Source: Azolla caroliniana (taxonomy: Eukaryota; Polypodiophyta). From it: 64,000 nt of DNA. Both the position numbers and the translations under genes were made by a program. The notes beneath the pieces are model-generated. The model did no database searches, was not told the DNA's origin, and saw only the letters and a program-made list of their open reading frames with translations. The stretch is from contig JBHGNT010000009.1 in NCBI GenBank assembly GCA_043228905.1, positions 992,001-1,056,000 on the forward strand. Reading direction: 5' to 3'. Positions 11,691-23,599 of this stretch are shown one piece after another (position 1 is the stretch's first letter; each line of letters starts with the position of its first letter).

Positions 11691-14600
11691 ATGGCGTCTG
11701 GACAATTGTTTTCGCGGAAAACACAGGCGTTATTCTACAATTACAAGCAGCTCCCCATTCAGCGGATGCTTGATTTTGATTTCCTCTGTGGTAAGTTACA
11801 CACATGCATACACACATATCTGTATATCACCAAGTGTTGCTGTATTCTCTCTTGATATGGAAGCTACTTCTATGAGTAATCGTAGTAAATCAGATGTGTA
11901 TGATATCACTCAAAGTGTAGACAGTTCTACATGCTCATATGTGTGTATCAATGATCATGCTTATAGTCGCTTCTTTGATGAATCATGTTAAGAGCTATAT
12001 ATCACTGAGTGTGGTTGTGTGTATGTATGTTCATGTTGAGATTTCTTCTTTGACTATCACAAAGTTGATGCAGACAATAATCATTCTCTCTTTATATGTG
12101 TATTCGTATTATAATTATTTGTTAGATGAATTTCTTATGCAAATCTTCTGCTGATTGATATTTTGAACCCATTTTTTACTATAATCATGAGTAGATGATG
12201 TATTGGTAGAATGCAATAGCATACCAAATACCTATATTTTCTGGGATCTCAAGAAAACAGCTAATTTGGTATTGTTAATTCGTGGTTGGTTACTCTTAGG
12301 AAGAGAAACTCCATCAGTGGCTGGAATCATCAACCCTGGTTCTGAAGGTTTTCAAAAGCTATTTTTCGGACAGGAGGAGATTGCTATTCCCGTGCATTCA
12401 AGGTCTTCATGCCATTTCATTCCTGATCAAAGATGGCAAATTTTCTCTCTATGCCCCCAATTTTCTCACCAATAAGTTATATTTTTGCAGTATCAAAGAT
12501 GCATGCAAGGCTCACTCAACAGCTGATGTGTTCATCAATTTTGCTTCTTTTAGGAGGTTTGTGCGAGTTCTTTTTTTTAAACCATACTTCCTCTATACTT
12601 ATTGATGTGATGTTACAAATGTTTTAGACTATTAAAATACTAAATTTAAATGTGACAGTTCTTTAGCTGCCTCTACAGTTATATTGAAATATGGGAGTCC
12701 TTTAATTGCCTCTAATGCTACTGCTGAAATTTGCCAGTGCTTTTGCCTCTTCAATGGAAGCCCTCAAGCAGCCAACTATCAGAGTTATAGCGATTATCGC
12801 TGAAGGAGTACCAGAAGGGGACACAAAGAAGCTCATCGCATATGCCAAAGCAAATAACAAAGTAAGCTAATCTACCTTTTTAAGAACTCAAATGCAATTA
12901 TTAGAATGACGCATGCATTGAGAGATTAAATTCAGGGAAGAAAGAGGGTTTATTTATCACCAAGAAATCACAATATGTCAAGGTTTTTTTGAAAGTTTTG
13001 TCTATATATTCTTTATTATTGAGTTTTTTCAAAGATATGCAGCATATCACAATTAAATTAGGAAAGTTGATTATTCCCCTAGAGATAAGCTAGAAAAATT
13101 GTGAAAACAGGAAAAGCCTAGCCCAAAATTTCCACACTTTAGGATTTCATAATTCAAGTACTCTATATAGTGGTAAGTTTTTATTTTATTTTCATTTATT
13201 AAATTACTCTGCGGCACATGACAGGTTATTATTGGACCGGCAACTGTTGGTGGAATCCAAGCTGGTGCTTTTAAAATTGGTGACACAGCGGGTACACTTG
13301 AGAATATAGTGGAGAGCAAACTATATCGTCCGGGATCCGTTGGATTTGTCTCCAAATCTGTATGAGTTCCTAACTCATCACATGTGATAGTTTCTTGGTA
13401 TGGTTGTTCTGCTAGAAATGTATAATGACCAGCTTCTTTTACTTGGTTTTAGGGTGGTATGTCAAATGAGCTCTATAGGATAATCTCAAGGACCACGGAT
13501 GGGATATATGAAGGTATCCATCACGTTAATTTTTTATTATAAACATATACATTTTCTATAAGATTTGGAAATTTTGTATGACAGTTTCCATTTTCATTTT
13601 ATTTTTTGTATTTTTTTTCTAGGAATTGCAATTGGCGGTGATGTATTTCCTGGCTCAACCTTGTCAGACCATGTTTTAAGATATCAGAACATTCCACAGG
13701 TTTGGTTTTCTTTTCTTCAGGGAGATAGATAGAACACTATTTTGTTGTTATTTTTGTTTTGTCATTGTTTTTTGGTGTTTCAGAATATATAAAAATACTC
13801 CTAACTTTTCATACAATGCTCTGTATGAAAAGTTAGGACACTGGATGAAGGTTACAACTGTTTTTGTTAGTTTGTCAATGCAAGTGACAAAAGAACCATG
13901 TCTTTCTATTCTAGCTTCTGAAAACTAAATGGTTTTGGGAATTTGGACTAATGAGGGGTATTCTTGGAATTCTGAAATGATTGGGGTATTTTGGATAGTT
14001 TGGCATATTTGTGAATAATGATGAACTTTCAGATCAAAATGGTGGTGGTACTTGGTGAGCTTGGGGGTCAAGATGAATACTCTCTTGTAGAAGCTTTGAA
14101 GCAGGGCAAGGTAACAAAACCAGTGGTTGCATGGGTCAGCGGTACATGTGCACGGCTATTCAAATCGGAGGTTCAATTTGGTCATGCTGTAAGTTCTCAT
14201 ATTCTTCACGACTTCATGAACTTCAAGAAATGTTGCTACCAAATAGAAGTTTGTTGTTTTGAGCAACTATTCTAGCCTGTAAATTCTGTACAATATAAAA
14301 ATCAAAATTATGTCTATAGGGTGCAAAGAGTGGTGGTGATTCGGAATCTGCCCAAGCAAAGAATAGCGCTCTTCAAGAAGCTGGTGCTTTTGTGCCAACG
14401 TCTTTTGAGAGTTTCGAACCATTAATTAAGAAGACGTATGAACACCTTGTTGAAGAAGGTGTAATTGTACCCATTCCTGACTTCAAGCCTCCTCCAGTAC
14501 CACAAGATTTAAATGCAGCTATCAAAGCTGGAAAAGTGCGAGCGCCAACTCATATCATCTCAACCATTTGCGATGATAGAGGTTAGTTTCTCTTATTGCT

Positions 14601-16715
14601 CAAGAGTCGACCTATAATAATGCAGTTTTTAAATTTGGTTACATTTTGTTTACCACAAAGGTCTGGTGATTTTGCAGGCGAGGAAGCTACATATGCAGGG
14701 GTTAAGATGTCAACATTGATTGAGAATGATAATGGTATTGGGGATGTCATCTCTCTTCTCTGGTTCAAACGCAGTCTTCCTCGCTACTGCACAAAATTCA
14801 TCGAGGTGTGCTTCTAAATACTATTTCTGCATCATCCCTTCCCATTATGCATATTCTGTAGAGTGATATATTTAATCATCAATATAGGTCAACCTATGAT
14901 ATAGTCTTTGCATGCCATGCACGTATCAGTATGAGATCTGCCTGGACCCTTTGTTGAATCAGAAATTAACTCTGAAAGTTGAAACAATTTCTTTTACCCA
15001 ATGAAAGGATATTACACTTAATTCCCTCTGCCAGCTATCAGTCCAACGTCGCATCAGAAACAATATGTATTACCAAGCCGTTGGTTGAAACAGAGATGGG
15101 TTTTGAAAAATTTGTATTTTTTAATTAAATTGGAACTGAAGTAGTTCTTTATTGACTCCTTAGGAAGAAGGCATCATATACGAGACTATGTACCAGGCTT
15201 TACAATTACTAATCTTAGTACATTGCTTAGCCTTGGGAGCAGTTTCACAATTCACATTCTTAGTTGAAGGGGTGGTTCGCATAGCTTATAGATTCTGTAA
15301 ATTGCTATGACTTACTAACCAAATTGCTTAGGATTAAAACCGTTTATAAGTAAGCTCATACAATAGGTGTTACTATTACAACCCAAGTAAATTGCATAGC
15401 ATTAGAAGCATTTTCTCAAATCACATTAAATTTTAAGTATTTAGGTTGATGGATAAAGTGCTATGCCTTTCTAACCCAAGTAAATTGCTGAAGATTAGAA
15501 GCATTTTCTCAAATCACATTTTAAATTTAATGGTTTATTTAGCTTATAGATGGGTTAAATTATTGTCTTTCAAACCTGACTGACTAAATTGCTTGGCATC
15601 AGAAAATTTCACAGCTCACATTCCAATGCTAAAAGATGTTTGTTTGCTTGTAGATGTGCATAATGCTATGTGCGGATCACGGGCCATGTGTCTCTGGTGC
15701 TCATAACACGATTGTTACAGCTCGAGCAGGAAAGGATCTTGTGTCAAGCTTGGTCTCAGGTTTTGCAACTATTCTCTTATGATCTGGCAGAATTCTTACC
15801 AAATTAGTGAGTTTGTTTTGAGTTTGCTTCTCAGTTTTGTTTATGATGATCTGTATTGTTTTCAATTTCAATAGGTCTTCTCACAATTGGCCCCCGATTT
15901 GGTGGAGCTATTGATGATGCTGCTCGATATTTTAAGGATGCATGTGACAAGGTATGTAATGCTTTTTTTTTCTGACTTTTCAACGTGAGGTTTCGTTGCT
16001 CATAATCACAGTTTGATAGTTGTGCTCCTGTTTCTTTGTTTTTTCTTCACTTCAGAATCTTTCTCCTTATGAGTACGTTGAATCAATGAAAAAGAAGGGT
16101 ATTCGAGTGCCTGGAATTGGTCATAGGTTCGTGTGAATTATTCCTCAACAATTTCTAGCTTTATGAGTCTTCAAGTTCAATTAGGTTTATAATATTTCTA
16201 GTTTTTTGATATCAACAGAATAAAGAGTGCAGACAATAAGGACAAGAGAGTGGAGCTTCTACACGAATATGGCCGAACATATTTCCCGTCCATAAAATAT
16301 TTGGAATATGCACTCCAAGTAGAGAAATACACACTTACCAAAGCGAACAACCTTGTCTTAAACGTAGATGGGTGTATTGGTTCCCTTTTCCTGGATTTGC
16401 TGGTTAGCAGTGCGATGTTCACCCAACAAGAAATCGATGAGATCGTGGAGATTGGCTATCTCAATGGTCTCTTTGTGCTTGCACGAACAGTTGGATTGAT
16501 AGGGTATAAATTTGTCTTTGAAACTTTTTTTTCATTTTATCTACATTTTTTTCTAGCAATTTTATGAAATAGTAAATGTTTCCTTCCTTTCTTTTGTCTG
16601 CATTTTTTTTAACATTTACTTTGTAATGTAATCTTGTAGCCATACATTCGATCAGAAAAGACTCAAGCAACCACTATATCGCCATCCATGGGAGGATGTC
16701 CTTTACACAAAGTGA
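11691..16715 (+). CDS. ACLB: ATP-citrate synthase (lyase) beta subunit, ACLB
   Basis: Fifteen coding exons: 11691-11790, 12300-12402, 12491-12556, 12738-12861, 13225-13359, 13453-13513, 13623-13699, 14033-14188, 14320-14581, 14678-14805, 15654-15759, 15875-15951, 16056-16126, 16219-16503, 16640-16715. All introns are GT...AG, phases agree, and the sum is 1827 nt, or 608 aa, the usual length of plant ACLB. The enzyme makes cytosolic acetyl-CoA and oxaloacetate from citrate, CoA and ATP; in plants the B subunit assembles with ACLA, which is not in the window. The protein begins [20 protein letters not shown]. It carries the CoA-ligase-type region with the phosphohistidine loop VQFGHAGAKSGG (His about 273), then the citrate-synthase-like half with [13 protein letters not shown] (about 411-423) and GIGHR (His about 488). 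It ends [10 protein letters not shown]. An AATAAA at 16860-16865 may be the poly(A) signal. No defect is visible. Confidence 0.97.
13800..13837. repeat. Perfect 16-bp inverted repeat in ACLB intron 7
   Basis: CCTAACTTTTCATACA (13800-13815), a six-base loop ATGCTC, then its exact reverse complement (13822-13837). It sits inside the intron between exons 7 and 8 and would form a stable stem in RNA or cruciform DNA. It is shorter than a typical MITE and has no obvious target duplication. Confidence 0.8.
15300..15615. repeat. Decayed tandem repeat in ACLB intron 10
   Basis: The phrase (A)ACCCAAGTAAATTGC...ATTAGAAGCATTTTCTCAAA followed by TCACATT(A/T)AATTTTAA recurs, clearest at about 15380-15435 and 15475-15530. 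Weaker copies with CTAACCAAATTGCTTAGGATTA (about 15316) and GACTAAATTGCTTGGCATCAGA (about 15580) flank them. The repeat swells this intron (14806-15653) to 848 bp, the longest between coding exons of the gene. Confidence 0.65.
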
Positions 16716-17264
16716 GAAAAGAAACACCACATATTATTTGTTAGGGATTTCTTCGGTGGTCTTATGGAGGAGGAAGGGAAGATTCTTTCATCTTCACAAT
16801 TAACGTTTTAAGTAAAGAAGTAGTTGTATCGTAAGTGGAATTTCACTCTGGTGAGATGCAATAAACATGACGAATGCAAAGAGTTCCTTTTTTTCTTTTT
16901 TCTATTTCATGTTTAACCGAGTTGTCAGCGAGCAAAGAATTGTTTGCATTCTTTCTTTTGTTGTCGGGGTTCATTCCTTTCACCACCATTTTCATGGGAA
17001 AGACTTTGTCAAAACATAAATTTTCAAATAATATATTAAAAAGCCTTCAGCAATCTCGTATTTTTGATAAGACATGTTTTTTGGTCTTCTTTTATACAAT
17101 CTATGTACGAGAAATATTCCTTGCTGATCCATAAGGATTGACTATGTTTCCAGTGGAAATTTCTGGCTACATTCTGGTAAATGTTTTGCGAAACAGACAT
17201 TATATGAAGGTATATTAAAATACACTATCTACAAAATTGAACCTGTCCTGCGATACCTAACATA

Positions 17265-17800
17265 AGTGCTTGTTAGATCCACAGATCTGTTGATCGAAAC
17301 TTTCTAAAGTGCATGAGAATGATACCGTGCCATTCTTTGTAGGAGTTTTACCCGTCTTAATTTTTATTCTTTCTAATTTCTAACGTCTCATTCTTTTCTT
17401 ACCCTGACATAAGCACTTAATTAATCATCAGACATGATGTATATATTATATAGATCCAGATCCGTTGGTTGGAACTTGAGAAAATGCATGCCAAATTTCA
17501 GTCTTTCTAATGTTTCATTTTTTGCTTAGTATAAATTTCAGTCTTTCTAATGTTTCATTTTTTGCTTAGTATAGGATAAACACTTATTATTTATCTGTCG
17601 AATGCATGCCAAATTTCAGTCTTTCTAATGTCTCATTTTTTGCTTTGGATAGGATAAACACTTATTTGTCTGTCAAATTCAATGTATAATGCATATAGGT
17701 CCAGGTCTGGTGACGGGAACTTTTGAAAAAGCATAAGAATGGTACTACTAGTATGCCATTCATGTAAGAATTTGTTTACATCTCACTATTCATCATATTT
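17265..17800. repeat. Nested tandem repeats downstream of ACLB
   Basis: AAATTTCAGTCTTTCTAATG followed by TTTCATTTTTTGCTTAGTATA occurs twice in immediate tandem (17492-17573, unit about 41 bp) and again at 17610-17650. The flanking phrase TAGATCCAGATC(C/T)GTTG...GGAACTT...AAA(A)TGCAT recurs near 17275, 17451 and 17697. This gives a larger, diverged unit of roughly 200 bp. Confidence 0.65.
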
Positions 17801-18344
17801 TTCTAAAGTCTTTGTAGTCGTATTATTGATCATATGCCGTTTTTCTTTATTGCCTTAAAAAGGTTTAGTTAGAGCCTCCATACTTGTCTTTGATTTCAGC
17901 CTTTACAAGTTTCTCTCTGTGGTTTATTTATACCTAAAGCCTAAGGCCTACCCTCTGCCATGGGATCAGCCCTGTCCCATATGTTATATATGTTCATATG
18001 TTCGATCCTTTAACAGATGGTTTAACATTCTATACCTAACACTACTAGTGATTATGAGGCAATATCATCTAGTTGTCATAGACATTAAACATCCTTGGTT
18101 AACATAAATATATTGGTTCGAAAAAGAAACCTAGTTATGCCATTTTGTGGACCCAAGTCATGTTAAAAATAAACCAGTCAAACCCTGCTTCAGAATTTTG
18201 GCATTAGTATGACGGTTTAAATGAAAATGGGAGATCTGGAACGTGAATGTTTTTGACATACATTACACATCATTTGCTCACGGAAGAGACCAGTATCCAT
18301 TTCATCTCCTTGGTACTCTATACTATCATCTCCCTGTCATAGGC

Positions 18345-18610
18345 ATACAGGATAACCTAGTGTACATATATATACTTTCATAAAAATGCAAACAGGATAA
18401 CCGAGTATATCTATTTAGCCAGTCTTGAAACATGTACCACCAATTTTTTATTTTGACTAGGCCTGCCGGTGCATTAACCGCCATTGGAAGTGATATATTT
18501 TCATAAAATACCAATTCTTCATTTTGACTAGGTCTGACAATGCATTAACAGTCATTGAAAGTGATATATAATTTCATAAAACCGAAAGCAGGGTAACCTA
18601 GTGCAAACAT
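18345..18610. repeat. 71-bp tandem repeat near the eIF1 3' end
   Basis: CCAATT(T/C)TT(T/C)ATTTTGACTAGG...TGCATTAAC(C/A)G(C/T)CATTG(G/A)AAGTGATATA starts at 18440 and again at 18511, a period of 71. It is bracketed by related pieces with GGATAACC(T/G)AGT and TTTCATAAAA. It is non-coding. Confidence 0.65.
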
Positions 18611-18871
18611 TAAAGTCAAATATATTTCTCAGAACATTACAGACCATCAATCGCCTCAGTGGATGTGAATAAAACCTTGTGAAAGCTAAAAGAGGCCATA
18701 AACATGTCACATGTGTTGATGCACTAAAAGAGAGCAGATATCTTCATTCAAGTAGATGAAACATGAGGGCATTGTAACCCATACATTACAGGAAAAAACA
18801 ATAGTCTTATGTCACTTATCATATAATAGGGATGTCTGATAATTCATACAACTATAGCTTTGGGTTTACTC

Positions 18872-20174
18872 TCAAAAACCATGGATTTTGATGTTATCCT
18901 TCTTGACCAGCCCAGCCTGGAAATATATATAAAAAGAGGTGACGAACACATCATTAAGCACCATCTCCAAACTGTTTTGCCATAACATACTCACACAAAA
19001 ATCAAAATACTAAAAATAACACAATACCTGGACAAGAAACTGAGATACGTTCTTCCGCTGATCACCTTGAAGTTGAATCACCTATTTAGTATAATCAACC
19101 ATTAATAAAAAAGTGACTTAATCTACAAATACACCTTTTTAATCTGTCTCGATCTCTATATCTTCAAAATTGTCTATAATCTATAAAACTGCCTCGAAAT
19201 CAGCCTCTCTACTATGCCTTATATATACCTGGCCCAACTCAGGATCCTGCACAACAGTGCCATTGCAACAGAATTCCTTCTTGAAATCCTTGAGTATCTT
19301 GTTGTAATTATATTCCTTCCTCAACCCTTGGACAGTTGTCAAGCTTTTCCTACCATTGCGTTGTTGGGTGCGGACGTGCACGTACTCCTTTGTCCCAGCA
19401 TCCGAATCATCAGTGCTTGCATCTGCAAAGGGATCTATTATCACAAAAGGAGAGTCTGGTGTTAGGATTACGTATAAGATCTAAACCAACCAGAAACTCA
19501 AACCAAATATTGAACATTAACACAAGCAAAAACAAAACAGAGCTTCACAATAAGCAAGATTGGGTAAAAATTGCAAATTTATTAACGCTATAAAAATATC
19601 AAAAAGAGTTTCAGAATAAGAGAGATCGGTAAGGGTACATAACAATACCACAATGAAGTTTAAAACCATAAAAAAATGGAACAAATTCCTCGGTAAATTA
19701 GCCAGAAGAGAAAACAAACAAGGGAACAAGACTGAAGGTCATAAAAATGCACGGGAAAAAAGGTACACAGAACAAAATCACTCACATTGAAGATAACGGA
19801 AATCCTCTAGAAACACTGAAATACTTTCACACAGCCTAAATGAGCACCTAATCAGCTTAAATATCTAAAGGGAAAAACTGAGGCACTCCCTGGGTTTCCC
19901 ATTATATCTTCAATTGGACAAAATTGCCATTATTTACCCAAATGCCTTACCAACTGTGTAGAACACCAATATGCTCAATTGATCTACTACATCTCTCTCC
20001 CATGAATAGACCAGGGACAATTTTGGTAGAATTAAAAATACTGTATGAGTAAGTCATTCAGAGAATAATAAAAGGCACAGGACGATTTCCTAGTTTTTTC
20101 CATGATAAAAATGAGGTTAGAAAGAAGGAAGCTGTACCAAATGTGGCAACAGTCTGTAGATCGAGATCTGACAT
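18872..20174 (-). CDS. eIF1: Translation initiation factor eIF1 (SUI1)
   Basis: Four coding exons on the minus strand: 20174-20138, 19434-19229, 19081-19028 and 18916-18872. They total 342 nt, or 113 aa, the standard plant eIF1 length. The protein starts MSDLDLQTVATFDPFADA, contains GTKEYVHVRTQQRNGRKSLT (core SUI1 fold), KEFCCNGTVVQDPELGQ and VIQLQGDQRKNVSQFLVQAG, and ends KKDNIKIHGF. eIF1 binds the 40S subunit and polices start-codon selection in the cytosol. All splice sites are GT...AG and in phase. For exon 2 I chose the acceptor AATAG|ATCCC because it restores the family's F-D-P-F junction and length. An alternative CAG 21 nt upstream (exon start 19455) is also in frame and would insert seven residues. 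The first intron is 703 bp. Confidence 0.95.
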
Positions 20175-21543
20175 GAACTTTGATTGATTGCAAACGAACC
20201 CGAATGAACTCTCTTAGATGTGATTATAAAAATCAATCTACCAATATCTGTTACATATAACAAAACACCAATAATTAGAAAAATTTATGACTGGACACGG
20301 CTTCAAGTGACATTTTCTGCATAAACTATTGTAGCTATTGTTAACCACAAATAGAATGCCATGAAAGAAACAGAAATTTAGATTTCGTGTGACTCAGCCA
20401 GCAGAAACAATAAAAGGCAATTAGATCCAATACAAAAGCAGACCTACATGCATACATAAAAAAATTTGTCCATCAAATGTAACTGAGCATTAAACAAATT
20501 AATGATAAAAAAAACTATGCAACACAGAAGAAGAAAAAGGATGCCAAAAGATATCCTAGATTTTGAATAAAACAGCAACCATAAAGTGATCCGATGCAGA
20601 GAAGAGAAGCAAAAGATGAATATCCAAATTTAAAGATAAGAAAAAAGCACAACCTCTCATCAAATCATGAATCTCATGTAGAATAAGTGATTATAAAAAT
20701 AGTAAATCGAACGAAAAGAACTAGAAAAACAGGAAAATAATGAAGCGCGAGAAGAAAATAACCCTAGGAAATAGCAGTGGAAAGCTCCGAGAACACAGAT
20801 GATTGGAGTGGAATAAAACAGAGGATAAAGAAAATCTCATCGAAGGAAATAAGAACTAAAAATATTTTTTAAGAGAGCAAGAGTAAAGAGGAGATGGGCA
20901 ATTTTAAGACGCAGCAAAAAAAAAAATCAGAAGAACAGAGGGCAGAAGAAAACCCTAGACGAAGGGGAGGGGGTGGAAACAGAGAATGGATCATAATAAT
21001 ATGATATTATCCGAAAAAGAAGAAGAATCTAAGCCTTAAAAAAACAGAGCAGAGACCAGAAAAGAAAGTAAAGACGGATTCTTACAGGCGAACGGAAGAA
21101 AAACCCTAGGGAAAATTTTCAAAAAAAAAAAAAAAAACAGGGAGGAAGTAAAAGATGCTTACCAGACGGCTTTGGATCAGACGGAAGAAGAAAGCGTGAG
21201 ACAAAAAAAAGGAAGAAGAAGAAGAAGAAGAAGAGAAACCCTAAGAGCGAAAAAAGATGAGAAGAGAAAAGAAGGATGGAGGACACTAGTAGAGATCAAA
21301 AGCAGAAAAGCAGAGAATCAGAGAGGATTTGTGTGAAGGGATCTTACCAGAGCTCCAAAGGATGGATGGATGGATGGATGAATGGATGGAAGAACAGGAG
21401 CAGGAGATAAAAGAGGATGAAGATAGAGAAGCAGAGAATGATGGTAGTGGTACTAGTAGTAGTAGTGGGCGATTTTGTGCCCAAGGCCTCCAAATTTAGC
21501 AGAGGTAAAGTATGTATGTATGTATGTAAAAAGTAAAGGAAGG

Positions 21544-21580
<37 letters not shown>

Positions 21581-21600
21581 TCTGCTGCTTTTTTGACTGC
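20175..21600 (-). promoter_or_regulatory. eIF1 5' leader and promoter region with telo-boxes
   Basis: Upstream of the eIF1 ATG the minus strand is pyrimidine-rich. AACCCTA telo-box motifs occur at about 20760, 20951, 21103 and 21237 (the last is a full AAACCCTAA). Telo-boxes are known in promoters and first introns of plant translation genes. Three minus-strand GTAAG donor-like sites occur: CCT|GTAAGAATC near 21084, CTG|GTAAGCATC near 21162 and CTG|GTAAGATCC near 21348. A spliced 5' UTR with several possible donors is therefore likely. A (GA)n tract (21549-21577) and (ATGT)n lie at its far end. The exact start of transcription is not visible. Confidence 0.6.
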
Positions 21601-23599
21601 TAATTTGGCCACCGCCTTCCTTCTTTTTCAGGTTTTTGTTATTTCCCCGCATACCCCCATAACCCCCCCCCATTAGCTAGCCTACCATTGATGAGCATTA
21701 ATCATCTATCTGGGCAGTGTCACTCACTCACTCACTACATATGTGTGAAATGCGGGGGGGCCGGGGGCCGGGGGCCGGGGGCGTCTACACACATACATAT
21801 ATGCCCCCTCGTGATTCCCGGTCACTTGATTTTTCTCCTAAACGCGCCCCCCCATGTCTGTTGCCCTGCCTCGGCTCCACCTTCCCCTCTCCCTCTGGTA
21901 TCGCCATTCTCCTCACATCCTCCTATGCTGATCTGGCTCGTTTCTCAGATTTTTTTGTCGGGGGACGGCCCTTTGGCTTCTCCCTTTCTCGAAAACAATA
22001 TGTATGTATATCTATCTGCCCACCCCCGACTCGGGCAGGATTCTCTTACGATTGATTAATTTAAACAGATAGATCTCTCTTCCCATCTACTACCCCCTTG
22101 CCTAGCAATGGGGTGTATTGTTGGACATATCGCTTCTTCAAAAAAAAAAATCGCCACTCCTAGCCTAGTTTCAAGAAATGGGCGATTTTTGGCATTCATT
22201 CAAAATAGTGTAATGACCAACCTCAGCTTCGCGCTTTCTTTGCTCAAATTTGCATGAGTAAGTTTTTGATATTTGTCAATAAAAAAAACTATTACGATTG
22301 GCCATGTTCTCAATTCTCTTACAGATAGTGCAATTTCGACTTCATATAACTTCGATCCCTTTCTTACATGATATCTTTCCGGACCGAAATGTTGAGAATA
22401 CTAAGTTGTCATATGCCAAATATACTTGTAGCCAAAAGGCCGTCTACATAGAAGAAATTTGGTGACAAGCATTCACTTCATCCCATTATGAATTCCTTTA
22501 TTAAATGGCTCCATCTCCGTGTGTGCATTAATGAGGATACCTACATTTGTATTTTAGTTTTTGAGTATTGATGCACCCAGGTCAACGTACATCAAAACTC
22601 TACCCTTATCGAGCTCACATATTTAACTGATGGCTTGTCAAAGTTTTGTGGAAAGTTATGGGCAACATTGTCAGTGGTCACCAACATCATCAAGTTATTG
22701 ACGTTGAGGGACAAAAATTGTGGGTTATTTCATGATATATAGGTAGTCAATGCATCTATATCATGATGGATTGTCATGAACTAAATAGTAGGTTGAAGTT
22801 GATGTTATCATTTTATATTATGCCCAATATTGTCTATATTATCATGGTGGTGTCGAACTTAATATGATGGTCCATGATAAAACACATTGTGAACGCATTG
22901 CCTTTATATCTCATATGTACATACATACATATATGGGGACTTTAGAGTCTAGACATCTAAAGAAATATTGTTTATAGAGAAACAAGTTTACATTGTGTAG
23001 TTTCGAATTCCATGATCGTATAGGTACTTGTAGTGTCACAACTCGAAGATCATTTTATTTAAGTCTTGAATAATAAATTTGATGTTACCATGTATGAAAG
23101 TTCTTCATAAATCTAGGGTTGGATCATGGCACATTAATAATTCCCTTGTAGAATACAGATTTATAGAATTGATGTTGTAACAACCCAAAATGATAGCAGT
23201 GCCCTTCAAATGAGGGGAAATTTTCAACAATATCGACTTCAATTAATTACATATAGATGTGTACAAGGATGGTCTCTAAATGTATCAGTTGGTCATTTGT
23301 GAAATAAATAGGTACAAGGTGTTAAGCACCTACCGCCTGATCTTGACACGTAGGCTTTGAATGAAACAATCCACAATCACAATAATCAATCGTTATTGCA
23401 TCGATTACAACTTTGGGGGCTTGATATGGATTGTGTCATATTTCAATGTTGAACATGACCTTTTAAAGTTAACATTTACGACATAATATCCCAATTTTCA
23501 CATTTTAACATCTTGTCTCTCCAACCTTAGTGCTGCTAGTAATCTAGATTATCAGATACATCATGACATCACATGAGAGCTGCAAAAGATCTTCCACTC
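21601..23599. other. Intergenic, with a C-run and a G-rich block
   Basis: The first 450 bp are unusually GC-rich for this window, with C runs (21661-21671, 21847-21853) and the four-tract G block listed below. From about 22080 on the DNA returns to AT-rich sequence without a recognisable gene. Confidence 0.5.
21754..21781 (+). other. Potential G-quadruplex (G7-CC-G5-CC-G5-CC-G5)
   Basis: Four runs of five or more G separated by two-base CC loops, about 200-400 bp upstream of the probable eIF1 transcription start. It strongly fits the G-quadruplex pattern. Whether it folds or matters is unknown. Confidence 0.75.

Larger units (their letters stand above)
16716..18871. other. Convergent intergenic region between ACLB and eIF1
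   Basis: The 2.16 kb between the two stop codons holds the 3' UTRs of both genes and several local repeats (listed separately). Short open frames such as 16874-17134 and 17919-18107 have no recognisable domain. Nothing else is supported. Confidence 0.6.

Noticed and set aside
19181-19228. Read-through tail VYIRHSREADFEAVL after PELGQ in the eIF1 frame
   Set aside because: It is intron sequence after a GTATAT donor; the true continuation VIQLQGDQRKNV is at 19081-19028.
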